This document shows, one piece after another, positions 22,980 to 32,053 of a stretch of DNA of 64,000 nt. The notes below the pieces were generated by a model. That model made no database searches and had not been told where the DNA came from. It worked only from the letters and a program-made list of their open reading frames with translations. The first letter of the stretch is position 1; each line of letters starts with the position of its first letter. The DNA is from Pseudomaricurvus sp033283335. GTDB lineage: Bacteria > Pseudomonadota > Gammaproteobacteria > Pseudomonadales > Cellvibrionaceae. Both the position numbers and the translations under genes were made by a program. The stretch spans positions 1,196,804 through 1,260,803 of the forward strand of contig JAWMQP010000001.1 in the NCBI GenBank assembly GCA_033283335.1, in the 5' to 3' direction.

Positions 22980-23573
22980 TCAGACAGCGCGACGGGAGGA
23001 CAAGGCGTGGGCCAGGGTACCGCCGTCAATGTATTCCAGCTCTCCCCCCAGAGGGACGCCGTGAGCAATGCGACTCACCTGTACCCGCAGCGCCTTGGCC
23101 TGATCAGCAATATAATGGGCTGTGGCTTCGCCTTCCACGGTTGGGTTGGTGGCAAGGATCAGCTCCTCCACCTCGCCGCTTTGCAGGCGCGCAATCAACA
23201 CATCCAAGCCGATGTCCGCCGGACCAATACCATCAATGGGAGACAGGTGCCCCATCAGGACAAAATATTTCCCCTGGAATGTACCGGCGGATTCAATCGC
23301 CAACACATCGGCCGGCGTCTCCACGACACACAGCAATGAGCTGTCGCGGCGGTGATTGGCACAGATACCGCAAACCGGCTGCTCGGTGAGTGAGCGGCAC
23401 TGGCTGCAGTGACCCACCCCCTCCGCGGCGCTGGCCAGGCTGTCAGCCAAACGCTGGGCGCCGGGACGGTCGCGCTCCAACAGGTGCAACGCCATGCGCT
23501 GCGCTGATTTGGGACCAACACCGGGCAGACAACGCAGACTGTTGATCAATTCATCGATTAAAGGTGAAAACAT
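22980..23573 (-). CDS. recR: Recombination protein RecR
   Basis: The 197-residue RecFOR pathway protein loads RecA at gaps. The N-terminal helix-hairpin-helix (LRCLPGVGPKSAQRMA), the four-Cys zinc finger (HCSQCRSLTEQPVCGIC) and the Toprim domain (LCVVETPADVLAIE) are in the standard order. It lies 19 bases downstream of ybaB in the usual dnaX-ybaB-recR order. Confidence 0.97.
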   Translation of the reverse strand: MFSPLIDELINSLRCLPGVGPKSAQRMALHLLERDRPGAQRLADSLASAAEGVGHCSQCRSLTEQPVCGICANHRRDSSLLCVVETPADVLAIESAGTFQGKYFVLMGHLSPIDGIGPADIGLDVLIARLQSGEVEELILATNPTVEGEATAHYIADQAKALRVQVSRIAHGVPLGGELEYIDGGTLAHALSSRRAV

Positions 23574-23592
23574 AGATCCCTATCGTCCAGCC

Positions 23593-23913
23593 TTAAAACG
23601 GCATTTTAAAGCCCGGCGGCATCTGCATACCGGCGGTTAAATCACCCATTTTCTGTTTGGTGTTGGCTTCCACTTTGCGCACAGCATCATTCACCGCCGC
23701 CGCCAGCAGGTCTTCCAGCATCTCTTTGTCTTCCGACATCAGGCTCGGGTCAATTTCCACCGCTTTCACGTCGTGACGACCGGTCATGGTAACTTTCACC
23801 ATACCAGCGCCGGACTCGCCCTGGACTTCCGCATTGGCCAACTCTTCCTGCATTTTTTGCATGTTGGCCTGCATTTCCTGGGCCTGTTTCATCAAGTCAC
23901 CAATGCCTTTCAT
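23593..23913 (-). CDS. ybaB: YbaB/EbfC nucleoid-associated protein
   Basis: The 106-residue protein starts MKGIGDLMKQAQEMQANMQK and ends with the Gly/Met-rich MGDLTAGMQMPPGFKMPF, both typical of YbaB/EbfC, a small dimeric DNA-binding protein. The ATG at 23913 has GAGGTG upstream. It lies between dnaX and recR as in most gammaproteobacteria. Confidence 0.95.
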   Translation of the reverse strand: MKGIGDLMKQAQEMQANMQKMQEELANAEVQGESGAGMVKVTMTGRHDVKAVEIDPSLMSEDKEMLEDLLAAAVNDAVRKVEANTKQKMGDLTAGMQMPPGFKMPF

Positions 23914-23969
23914 ACACACCTCGTCATCATTCAGTTTTGGCTTTCGTCTTACTTGTATTGTTGGTCAAA

Positions 23970-26027
23970 CTACTGGTGCAGGATCGGCTCCACCGATTCC
24001 TCATCCAGCACCCCCTCGAATTGCTGCAACAACTGCTGCACCAGGGGGTCGGCATTCAGGGATTGTAGCGCCTGGGCGTACTGCTCCTGCCGGATTCTGA
24101 TGGCACACGCAGCCGGTGTCTCGCCGGTGACGGTACCCAGCTCAATAATGGCCTGCAGCGGCTGGCCAAAGTACTTGCTCAGCAGTTCGGCCAGACGCGC
24201 CTGATGGCTTTCGTCATAGAGAGTGCTGTGATTGTGGTCGAGAATAAAGTACCAGCAATCACCCTCAATGTGCTGCAACAGGCAGTTGGACACTGTGCTT
24301 TGCAACACGCCGCCAACGCCCAGGCGTGCGTAAATCTCGATCCAGCGCTCGGGGCGGGCCGCGCTCAAGGCGATCGGCGGCAGGATGTTGGTGTCGGCGG
24401 GCACCGGTTTTTCCTGCGGCTGAACCTTGCGGGCAGACTGCAACCCCATGGCCTGCATGGCTTCCGGTGTCAAACCCCGACCACGACCGCCATTGTCGAA
24501 TGCGGGATCTGCCGGCTCCACCGCCAACGGTCCCAGATCCGGGGCCGGTTCAAGGGCAGGTTGCGGTTCTGGGGTCGGAGCCACAGCCGGAGACGATACT
24601 TCCGCCGGTATCGAATCCACCGGCGCCTGGGCTTCGGGCACTGATGGGGGCTCGGGTGTTAACGGCGTCCCTGACGGCGACAAGGCTGCTGAAGGCTCTG
24701 ACAATACAGCTGAAGGCTCTCGCGCGGGTGCCATTTCTGCGTGCGCAACTGGATCGGACGGCAACGCCTGCGGTTCGCCGGTTTCCTCTGATGAAGGCGA
24801 GACGGGCTCCGACGGCGGTTGCGCGGGCTGTGGTTCCGACGGCGGTTGCTGCTCAGCCAGTGGCTCCGAGGGCGCAACTGACGCCGGTGTCACCGGCGCT
24901 GCTGCCGTGGTCGGCAGGGCCTGATTCGGCACACTGTGAACACCCTGCGGCCGAAACGCCATCATCCGCAGCAGGACCATCTCGAAACCGGAACGCGGAT
25001 CCGGTGACATGGGCAGATCCCGCCGCCCCAGCAGTGCTGTCTGGTAGAACAACTGCACATCTTCAGCCGGCAGCTGCTGGGCCAGAGCCAGTGTTCGATC
25101 GCGGTCACCGCGACTGTTGTCCACCGCCTCCGGCAGCGCCTGGGCGATCGCAACCCGGTGTAGCGCGGACAACAATTCGGCCAGTGCCGCACTGTAATCC
25201 GGTGCGTGCTGCGACAGCTCCTCGACCGCCTGCAACACCTGTTTGCCATCGGCAGACACCAGCGCTGACAACACCCGGTACACCAGATTCTGGTCAATGG
25301 TTCCCAGCATGGCGCGAACTTCACCTTCGGACACCTTGCCGCCACCAAAAGCAATCGCCTGATCAGTGAGGCTCATGGCGTCGCGCATACTGCCATCGGC
25401 GGCGCGCCCCAACTGCCACAGGGCTGACTCTTCAAACGGCACCATTTCCTGCCCAAGCACGTGCTTGAGATGACCAACGATACGCTCTGGATCCATATTT
25501 TTCAGATGGAATTGCAGGCAGCGCGACAGGATGGTGACCGGCAGCTTCTGGGGATCGGTGGTAGCCAGCAGAAATTTCACATGGGGCGGCGGCTCTTCCA
25601 GGGTTTTCAAGAGCGCATTAAAGCTGTGGCTGGAGAGCATGTGCACTTCGTCGATCAGGTAGACCTTGTAGCGCCCCCGTGTCGGTGCATACTGAACGTT
25701 TTCCAGCAGCTCCCGAGTGTCTTCCACCTTGGTGCGGGAAGCGGCATCCACCTCAATCAAATCGACAAAGCGACCGTCGTTAATTTCCACGCAAGCGCCA
25801 CACTGGCCACAGGGCTCAGAACTGACGCCCGTTTCACAGTTAAGACATTTGGCCAAAATACGAGCGATGGTGGTTTTACCCACACCTCGAGTGCCGGTAA
25901 ACAGGTAGGCATGGTGCAGTCGATTGTGGTCCAGGGCATTGACGAGTGCCTGCAACACATGTTGTTGTCCAACCAGTTCGCGGAAACTGCGCGGGCGCCA
26001 TTTACGGGCGAGAACTTGGTAGCTCAT
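23970..26027 (-). CDS. dnaX: DNA polymerase III subunits gamma/tau
   Basis: The 685-residue clamp-loader ATPase of the replisome. Walker A is GTRGVGKTT (about 45-53), followed by a four-Cys zinc module (CLNC, then CGQCGAC), Walker B with DEVHML, and the arginine-finger motif LSRCLQF. Domain III covers about 210-360. A Pro/Ala/Glu-rich linker (about 385-520) and a tau-type C-terminal domain follow. I saw no A-AAA-AAG slippery heptamer in the linker region, so the short gamma form may be made in another way or not at all. Confidence 0.96.
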   Translation of the reverse strand: MSYQVLARKWRPRSFRELVGQQHVLQALVNALDHNRLHHAYLFTGTRGVGKTTIARILAKCLNCETGVSSEPCGQCGACVEINDGRFVDLIEVDAASRTKVEDTRELLENVQYAPTRGRYKVYLIDEVHMLSSHSFNALLKTLEEPPPHVKFLLATTDPQKLPVTILSRCLQFHLKNMDPERIVGHLKHVLGQEMVPFEESALWQLGRAADGSMRDAMSLTDQAIAFGGGKVSEGEVRAMLGTIDQNLVYRVLSALVSADGKQVLQAVEELSQHAPDYSAALAELLSALHRVAIAQALPEAVDNSRGDRDRTLALAQQLPAEDVQLFYQTALLGRRDLPMSPDPRSGFEMVLLRMMAFRPQGVHSVPNQALPTTAAAPVTPASVAPSEPLAEQQPPSEPQPAQPPSEPVSPSSEETGEPQALPSDPVAHAEMAPAREPSAVLSEPSAALSPSGTPLTPEPPSVPEAQAPVDSIPAEVSSPAVAPTPEPQPALEPAPDLGPLAVEPADPAFDNGGRGRGLTPEAMQAMGLQSARKVQPQEKPVPADTNILPPIALSAARPERWIEIYARLGVGGVLQSTVSNCLLQHIEGDCWYFILDHNHSTLYDESHQARLAELLSKYFGQPLQAIIELGTVTGETPAACAIRIRQEQYAQALQSLNADPLVQQLLQQFEGVLDEESVEPILHQ

Positions 26028-26194
26028 GGAGGTCGGGAATCCCCTGTCCTGATCACAAAAGTATCTTTGATATCAACGCACTAGCACGCCATTAAGCGAA
26101 CGTCTCTGCATCGAAGCTAAACGGGGATTATATCGATTGAAGCCTGCTCTGGCGAGCAGCCTGGGAAGCAACCTGAACGGCTGTGGAAATTTGG

Positions 26195-26308
<114 letters not shown>

Positions 26309-26857
26309 ATTGCAAAGCGGGGGCGATTATTCACATTTTAAGCGGCATTTGCAAGTCGACATTTTCTCCAGACTTTCCAGCACCCCAAGATAACAGGCCT
26401 TTTCAACTTGCCGGCGAAGAGTGCATTCATGCATTAAACATGACACGCTGTTCACAGAACTGACTTATCGACCAAATATCAACCCACATCTCGCTTTACC
26501 CCCTGGAAATCCTGCTGCGAAGCAGAATACCCCCCAGAATGTAAAGATTTGAAAACCCGCAAGAACACTACCTTGCGCGCGCCCTCCTGACCACTAGAAA
26601 CCAGGCCTCTGAAAATGCCAATACCCTTCCTGGCCTTACGCTTGAATCGAAGATTTTGTCACCTATAAACTTTTAGTTACGCTTTTCCTGAACTGTCAAA
26701 CTACTTTACATAATTAAAGATTTTCTGAGCCTATAACTGGGTCTGAATTTTACCAACCCCTTTAACACGGGGGGCTGAAGGCTGCCGGTATGCTTATTGC
26801 CTATAGCAGGCGCTGCACATCAAGAGTCAGCATTTCAATCAACAGGGAGAATTAACC
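26309..26857. other. Intergenic region without a recognised gene
   Basis: About 550 bases between the 4.5S RNA gene and a divergent PEP-CTERM gene. I see no ORF with a ribosome binding site and no tRNA. It must contain the promoters of both flanking genes, but none stands out. A small stem (CTGCTTCG with CAGCAG near 26510-26526) is the only visible structure. Confidence 0.4.
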
Positions 26858-28045
26858 ATGAAGGTAAATTTCAGACTAGCCTTACTCTGCTCCGGCATCC
26901 TTCTGTCTGGCTCCGCATCGGCTATACCACTTATCGCAGGCCTGGGAGGTGATGCAGATTTTGGTGAGCTGGCCATGACAGCCAACGATGACGGATCATC
27001 CAACAGCATATCGTTACCGTTTGAAATAAACTTTTACGGCAACAACTACAACAGCTTCTTCATCAACAACAATGGCAACATCAGTTTTAACTCCGGCCTC
27101 TCCAGCTTTACCCCCAGCCCCTTCCCGATTTCGAACCAGCCGATGATCGCACCCTACTGGGCCGATGTGGATACACGCGGAACAGGCGCTGTTTACGTAG
27201 GCGCCGCCAACGAGGATACCGTGGTCGTAACCTGGAATAACGTCGGGTATTACTCGCAGCAAACCAATCTTACCAACAATTTCCAGCTGGTCATGCGCAA
27301 CCAGAACAACGGCGACTTTGATATCGAATTTCGCTATGACGAGCTCAACTGGACAACTGGCGACGCCAGCGGTGGAAGCAATGGCCTGGGTGGCACCCCG
27401 GCGCAAGCCGGTTTCGACGCCGGTGACGGAAGCAACTACTTTGTTTTACCGGGCTCATTTTCTGACAGTGTACTGGCGCTGGCCGACACAACCAATGTTG
27501 CAGGCGCTGAAGACGGACTCTGGTCCTTCGCCATCCGCAATGGCACCACCCCTGGCGAAACGCCCGACAACCCCCTGCTGCCTATCGCCGTGGAAGACTC
27601 GTTTGTGTTTGAGTTCGGCGTCGAACTGGAGCAGACAGTATTTATTGACCCACTGGTTGCCATTGGTTATGACTATGAAATCACCAGTGGGCCAAACTTC
27701 GCCTCAGTATTACTTCCTACGGGTTTTGGCGATGACCTGTTTGACCTTTACCAGTGGAACGGCTCCGATTATGAGTTCTTAAGCCAACTTGCTGGTGGCG
27801 TGGAGTACAACTTTGGTCAGAGTGTTGATCGATTTCGCATCCTCGGCATTGAACCCGGGCTCGGCCTGGATCCCAGCGACCCAACCGCCTTTGTAACTGG
27901 CCTGACCTTTGACAGCAATGGCGTAGTACAAATGACACAGACACCCATCACGTTTGAAACAGATCCATCTTCACAAGTGCCTGTGCCAAGCAGCCTTGCG
28001 CTAATACTGATCGGCTTGGGAATAGCTTCCATCCGTCGACGCTGA
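26858..28045 (+). CDS. Exported NIDO-domain protein with PEP-CTERM sorting signal
   Basis: The 395-residue protein has a signal peptide ending near SGSASA. A NIDO (nidogen-like) domain spans about residues 45-225: INFYGNNYNSFFINNNG, QPMIAPYWADVD, then IEFRYDELNW. A second beta-rich part follows, ending in VPVPSSLALILIGLGIASIR plus RR, a PEP-CTERM-type anchor of VPxP, hydrophobic stretch and Arg cluster. Such proteins are processed by exosortase in bacteria that make extracellular polysaccharide. No exosortase gene is in this window. GGGAGA precedes the ATG. Confidence 0.85.
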   Translation: MKVNFRLALLCSGILLSGSASAIPLIAGLGGDADFGELAMTANDDGSSNSISLPFEINFYGNNYNSFFINNNGNISFNSGLSSFTPSPFPISNQPMIAPYWADVDTRGTGAVYVGAANEDTVVVTWNNVGYYSQQTNLTNNFQLVMRNQNNGDFDIEFRYDELNWTTGDASGGSNGLGGTPAQAGFDAGDGSNYFVLPGSFSDSVLALADTTNVAGAEDGLWSFAIRNGTTPGETPDNPLLPIAVEDSFVFEFGVELEQTVFIDPLVAIGYDYEITSGPNFASVLLPTGFGDDLFDLYQWNGSDYEFLSQLAGGVEYNFGQSVDRFRILGIEPGLGLDPSDPTAFVTGLTFDSNGVVQMTQTPITFETDPSSQVPVPSSLALILIGLGIASIRRR

Positions 28046-28110
28046 GCGGTTTGCCTGCATCACAAAACAAAAAGGGTGCCATGCTTTACTGAGCAACATA
28101 GCCACCCCAG

Positions 28111-28136
28111 CAAAGCCGCGCACTGAGGCGGCTTTG
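28111..28136. terminator. Hairpin after the PEP-CTERM gene
   Basis: CAAAGCCGC pairs with GCGGCTTTG across an 8-base loop. It is not followed by a T-run, so termination is uncertain. Confidence 0.4.
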
Positions 28137-28187
28137 CTCTTCGTATTCGCGGACGATTTTGCCTTGAAAATATTACCGGGACAAATA

Positions 28188-28580
28188 ATGAAGCATAGAA
28201 TATTACAAGCCCTGCTACTTCTGTCTTTCGCCACCAATAGCCAAGCGTACACCGCCCAGGAGTTCCTTCAGAGATGTGACAACCTGACTACAGCGCAAGA
28301 ACGTGAAACCACTCAGGAAATAGCCGATCGGGCAATGAACTTCGGCGCCTGCTCCGGTTTTGTTGGCGGGGTCATCAGTGGAGTTGATTTGATCGGGAAA
28401 TTACTTGAACAAAAAAACCTGATTCCTCACGGTTTTATTTGCCTCCCGCCCAACAAGCCTGCAAACACGTTGCTGGCGGAAGTTCTGACTTACTTGCGTG
28501 ATAATCCAGAGCAACAAAGCTCTAACGCTCAACTGGCAGTCTACAACGCTGTTGCCACCGCTTATCCTTGCGAAAGCTAA
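28188..28580 (+). CDS. Rap1a/Tai-like small exported protein
   Basis: The 130-residue protein starts MKHRILQALLLLSFATNSQA, a clear signal peptide. The mature part fits the Rap1a/Tai pattern: a Cys near RCDNL, GACSGFVGGVISGV, ICLPPNKPANTLLAEVLTYL, and a final AYPCES. Tai and Rap1a proteins are periplasmic immunity proteins for type VI effectors, but most family members are unlinked orphans, as here. No effector gene is nearby. Confidence 0.75.
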   Translation: MKHRILQALLLLSFATNSQAYTAQEFLQRCDNLTTAQERETTQEIADRAMNFGACSGFVGGVISGVDLIGKLLEQKNLIPHGFICLPPNKPANTLLAEVLTYLRDNPEQQSSNAQLAVYNAVATAYPCES

Positions 28581-28627
28581 GCGGGAGCGAGACAACTACC
28601 CACCCTTCAGACCACGGCAGAGCAAAC

Positions 28628-28664
28628 AAAAAAAGCCGCAAACCCTAAGGTTTGCGGCTTTTTT
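28628..28664. terminator. Strong bidirectional terminator
   Basis: AAAAGCCGCAAACC-CTAA-GGTTTGCGGCTTTT is a 14-bp stem with a 4-base loop, A-rich on the left and T-rich on the right. It ends the Rap1a-like gene and, from the other side, the tRNA-Ser transcript. Confidence 0.9.
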
Positions 28665-28696
28665 GGGAATACCCAGAGCTCTCTGGGATTGACATC

Positions 28697-28784
28697 TGGC
28701 GGAGAGGGAGGGATTCGAACCCTCGATACGTTGCCGTATACACACTTTCCAGGCGTGCTCCTTCGACCACTCGGACACCTCTCC
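28697..28784 (-). tRNA. tRNA-Ser (GGA anticodon)
   Basis: The minus strand begins GGAGAGGTGTCCGAGTGG and contains the anticodon arm GCCTGGAAAGTGT (anticodon GGA), a long variable arm, GGTTCGAATCC as the T arm, and an encoded CCA end. Confidence 0.95.
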
Positions 28785-28854
28785 AGTTCACTGAAAGAGG
28801 AACCCCCTGTCAGCGAGGGCGGTACTCTACACAAATGATTTCTGAAAGGCAACG

Positions 28855-29418
28855 TTAATTCGCAGGCCAGGCATGAAAAAAATCATCGGGATTAGTTTGC
28901 GGCGCGGTTTTCAAAGGTGCGGCCCGGGTTCCGAGGTAAATGAACCCCACCAACACATCGTTTTCAGCCAAGCCCAAGCCCTGTCGAACCAGTTCGTGCC
29001 CGGCCATGACCCCAGTCCGCCAATAAGCACCTATCTGCTGGGCGAAGGCCGCATTAACCAGATTCTGAGCGGCAGCAGCGGTCGCCAGAACCTGCTCCTG
29101 GGCCGGCACCTTGGGGTGCTCTACCGGCGTGGCAATGGCCACGATCACCAGCGGTGCCCGATGCGGCATGCGACGAAAACGCTCGCGCTGAGATTCACTC
29201 AAGCCCGGATCGTCGGCCAGTGCCGCCTGCTCATACAGCGCCCCCAAGCGGTCCAGCCCCTCACCTTCCACCTCCAAAAAACGCCACGGTTTCAAACTGC
29301 CATGATCCGCAGCTCGCAAAGCCGCTCTGTACATGATCTGGCGCTGCTCAACTGTGGGAGCTGGCGCTGTCACCTTGCCGCAAGATACGCGGTTTAACAA
29401 TAATTCAATGGCGTCCAT
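28855..29418 (-). CDS. Nitroreductase family protein (YdjA-like)
   Basis: The 187-residue flavin-dependent oxidoreductase starts MDAIELLLNRVSCGKVTAPAP. RAALRAADHGSLKPWRF is the FMN-binding region of the YdjA subgroup, and the end VLVGFIYLGT is also conserved. It probably reduces nitro or quinone compounds with NAD(P)H; the natural substrate is unknown. The reading frame stays open far upstream, but the start at 29418 matches the family length. The region upstream holds a tandem repeat. Confidence 0.88.
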   Translation of the reverse strand: MDAIELLLNRVSCGKVTAPAPTVEQRQIMYRAALRAADHGSLKPWRFLEVEGEGLDRLGALYEQAALADDPGLSESQRERFRRMPHRAPLVIVAIATPVEHPKVPAQEQVLATAAAAQNLVNAAFAQQIGAYWRTGVMAGHELVRQGLGLAENDVLVGFIYLGTRAAPLKTAPQTNPDDFFHAWPAN

Positions 29419-29443
29419 AGATCCTCTCTGTCTGAATGACCAT

Positions 29444-29488
29444 TCTAAACCAGTTAACTCTAAACCAATCAACTCTAAACCAGTCGAC
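29444..29488. repeat. Short tandem repeat, 15-bp unit, three copies
   Basis: TCTAAACCAGTTAAC-type units start at 29444, 29459 and 29474, between the nitroreductase start and the divergent metallopeptidase gene. Confidence 0.75.
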
Positions 29489-29640
29489 AAGGGCAGCGAA
29501 AGCCGGACTGACAAGTGGCAGGAACGGCCTAAATTTACTGGTCTATAGTAGATACAGACCTTAAGTTGCCACAGACCAAACCGCCTCACACCAGGCACGC
29601 TGAGGTCAAAACTCGTTGAGGTCTGATTAGGAGTAACGCA

Positions 29641-30534
29641 ATGCGCTGGCGGGGACGAAGACAAAGCACCAACATCGACGATCAACGCGGCAAGCGCATC
29701 GCCACTGCCGGTGTCGGCTTGGCCCTGCTGAGGTTCGTTCCTCGCCTGCTGGCCAGCAAATCCGGCCGCACCATACTGATTGTGGGCATTGCCGCCATTA
29801 TCATCGGTAGACTGTTTGGCATCGACCTGTTGCCCATGCTCGGCGGCGGAGGCCCCGCCATGGTGAACCAATCCCGCGAGCCCTCCGCCGCCGAACAGGA
29901 GTTGTCCCAATTCGTTTCCGTCGTGCTGGCGGACACCGAAGACACATGGAACACCCTGTTTGCCGCCAATGGCAAGCGCTATCAGGAGCCGAGGCTGGTA
30001 CTTTTCTCCGGCATGGTAAACTCTGCCTGCGGCACCGCGTCGGCGGCCGTCGGCCCCTTTTACTGCCCTAACGACCGCCAGGTTTACCTGGATCTCTCGT
30101 TCTTCAATGAACTCAGTCGACGCTTTGGCGCCCCCGGGGATTTTGCCCAGGCCTATGTCGTGGCCCACGAAATTGGCCACCACGTGCAAACCCTGCTCGG
30201 CATCAGTGAACAAGTGCAACGTGCGGGCATGGGCCGAAGTAAAGCAGACGTCAATGCCCTGTCGGTACGCCAGGAATTGCAGGCCGACTGTCTGGCCGGC
30301 GTCTGGGGCCACGTCGCCCACAGCCAGCGTCAATTGCTGGAGGCCGGCGATTTGGAAGAGGCCCTGCGGGCGGCCACCGCCATTGGCGATGACCGCCTGC
30401 AACAGCAAACCAGCGGCCATGTGGTGCCTGACAGCTTCACCCACGGCACCTCCGAACAACGGGTGTACTGGTTCAAAAAAGGCTTTGATTCGGGCGATAT
30501 GTCCACCTGCGATACTTTCGGCAATCCGATATAA
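29641..30534 (+). CDS. Neutral zinc metallopeptidase (YpfJ-like)
   Basis: The 297-residue protein has one N-terminal membrane segment (TILIVGIAAIIIGRLF, about residues 44-60) and a catalytic domain with HEIGH at 176-180, the zinc-binding HExxH motif. Other family blocks are present: MRWRGRRQSTNIDDQRG at the start, YCPNDRQVYLDLSFF, and QELQADCLAGVW. The protein is probably anchored in the inner membrane. Substrates are unknown. Confidence 0.93.
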   Translation: MRWRGRRQSTNIDDQRGKRIATAGVGLALLRFVPRLLASKSGRTILIVGIAAIIIGRLFGIDLLPMLGGGGPAMVNQSREPSAAEQELSQFVSVVLADTEDTWNTLFAANGKRYQEPRLVLFSGMVNSACGTASAAVGPFYCPNDRQVYLDLSFFNELSRRFGAPGDFAQAYVVAHEIGHHVQTLLGISEQVQRAGMGRSKADVNALSVRQELQADCLAGVWGHVAHSQRQLLEAGDLEEALRAATAIGDDRLQQQTSGHVVPDSFTHGTSEQRVYWFKKGFDSGDMSTCDTFGNPI

Positions 30535-30728
30535 GCCAGCCACCCGATTCAGGCCAGCAACCCGGTTCAGACACGCTGAGTTTAAGTCCACTCCCCTGCT
30601 CCAGATGCCAACACCGCCCATGACAGTCATTTGGCCACTTTTCACTACGGATTCCGCTATAGCTGCCGATATCCCTGAAACCAGTCAACCACACACCTTA
30701 TCGAACACCGGTAATCAGGGCGAATACC

Positions 30729-31742
30729 ATGCAGGTTTCACAGTGGGTCATTTTGGGGGTTATTGAACTCATCGGATTGATGTTACTGGTCTGTGTGTAC
30801 CTGTTCATCCACGCACGCAGCCTGACGGCCCTGGCACTGCGCCTGCAACACAAGGCGCGACAACTGGCACAGGATCTCCATGAAGCCCGCAATGCCTACC
30901 AGCAGCTGGCCTCCCGGCAAGTGAAAAGTTATTCTTTGCTGCTGGACGAACAGCTCGACAGCACCATCGACCATCACCGTTCATTGCCGGGAGAGCGGGA
31001 TATCGAAGACGACTTGGATTCACAGAGCCCATCCCAGCGCCTGCTGACGTCCATCCGCTTTGCGTTCCTGCAATCGGAAAAAGCCGCCGCCCGAACCGAC
31101 AAACCGTCGGCAACACCCAATTGGGACATCCTCTACAGCAAGCTTGGCAACCTGCTGACCTTTTTTCGCAGCAAGGACTTCAGTGCGCTGGAACGAATGC
31201 CCTTGCATGAGCTCTCGACGGAGCGACACACAGAACAACATGCGGGAATAGAAGCAAAGCAACATACAGAACTTCAAGCCGTGCCGGATCGCACTAACAC
31301 CTCCCCACCCGGTCATGCCGCTGCTGAGCTGGAGCGCCTGAAAGCCATTGCCGCCAATCAACACAGCCTGATCAACGACCTGCAGAAACGCCTGGCCGCT
31401 GCCCGCACCCAAGCCGACACAGACAGCCTTATTCAAGAGCTGCAGAGCCAACTGGATCAGCAGTTACGCTATTTTCAGGAGTCGGAAACCTGCATAAAAC
31501 TGATGGAGCGGGAACTGGAAGAAGCTCAGGCAAGCATCCAACAACTGCAAGCCCGAGTAAAACAACGGGAGCAGCAACTCACCACTCTCAAGCTCGAAAC
31601 TCGCGACTGGCAAGCCAAAACCAGCGAACTGATGGACGAGCAGTCACGCCTGCAGCAAACCCTGGATCGCCTGCACGCCGAAAACGAACAATTGGTGCAG
31701 CAAATGCAAGCCAACACCCCGTCCGAACCAGAAACCCACTAA
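30729..31742 (+). CDS. Membrane-anchored coiled-coil protein
   Basis: The 337-residue protein has an N-terminal membrane segment (VILGVIELIGLMLLVCVYLFI) followed by a helical linker and a long Gln/Glu/Leu-rich coiled coil (about residues 195-325). It has no enzymatic motif. About 200 bases upstream there is no other gene, only two copies of an 18-bp repeat (30538 and 30556). Function unknown. Confidence 0.75.
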   Translation: MQVSQWVILGVIELIGLMLLVCVYLFIHARSLTALALRLQHKARQLAQDLHEARNAYQQLASRQVKSYSLLLDEQLDSTIDHHRSLPGERDIEDDLDSQSPSQRLLTSIRFAFLQSEKAAARTDKPSATPNWDILYSKLGNLLTFFRSKDFSALERMPLHELSTERHTEQHAGIEAKQHTELQAVPDRTNTSPPGHAAAELERLKAIAANQHSLINDLQKRLAAARTQADTDSLIQELQSQLDQQLRYFQESETCIKLMERELEEAQASIQQLQARVKQREQQLTTLKLETRDWQAKTSELMDEQSRLQQTLDRLHAENEQLVQQMQANTPSEPETH

Positions 31743-32053
31743 AGCCAGGAAATGCCACATCCACAGCCACCGATAGACAAAAAGCACCAATAAACTTACT
31801 ATGCCGCTAGGTTTTTTGAAAAACACCCGCTTATAACTAAGCGGAATCAATTATTTGAAAAATTATTACAAAACGCATACTCAGCCACCCGAAAATCCAT
31901 ACCCATAAACAACAATTTTTGCGGGTGAAGGTGAGTCATGAGTCTTGGGGGTGTTCCAATAAAATAAGGCGTTTACAGCGCTTTTGAACAACCATTTTTG
32001 TGCTCGGCACGAGTCAAACCTCGACTCGCCGAGACAGATGAGTAGACAGCAGC
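31743..32053. other. Intergenic region upstream of the cyclase
   Basis: About 310 bases without a gene. Two hairpins are visible: CCGCTT with AAGCGG near 31829-31846, and CTCGGC-ACGAGT with ACTCG-CCGAG near 32000-32030, shortly before the cyclase start. The second could affect expression of the cyclase gene. Confidence 0.4.

Noticed and set aside
28188..28580. A type VI secretion effector-immunity pair
   Set aside because: Only the Rap1a/Tai-like protein is present, with no effector, VgrG or Hcp gene nearby, and the family is often found as orphans.
29419..30645. Very long minus-strand reading frame extending upstream of the nitroreductase
   Set aside because: It is antisense to a well-supported zinc metallopeptidase gene and shows no similarity to a known protein; the nitroreductase match begins at 29418.
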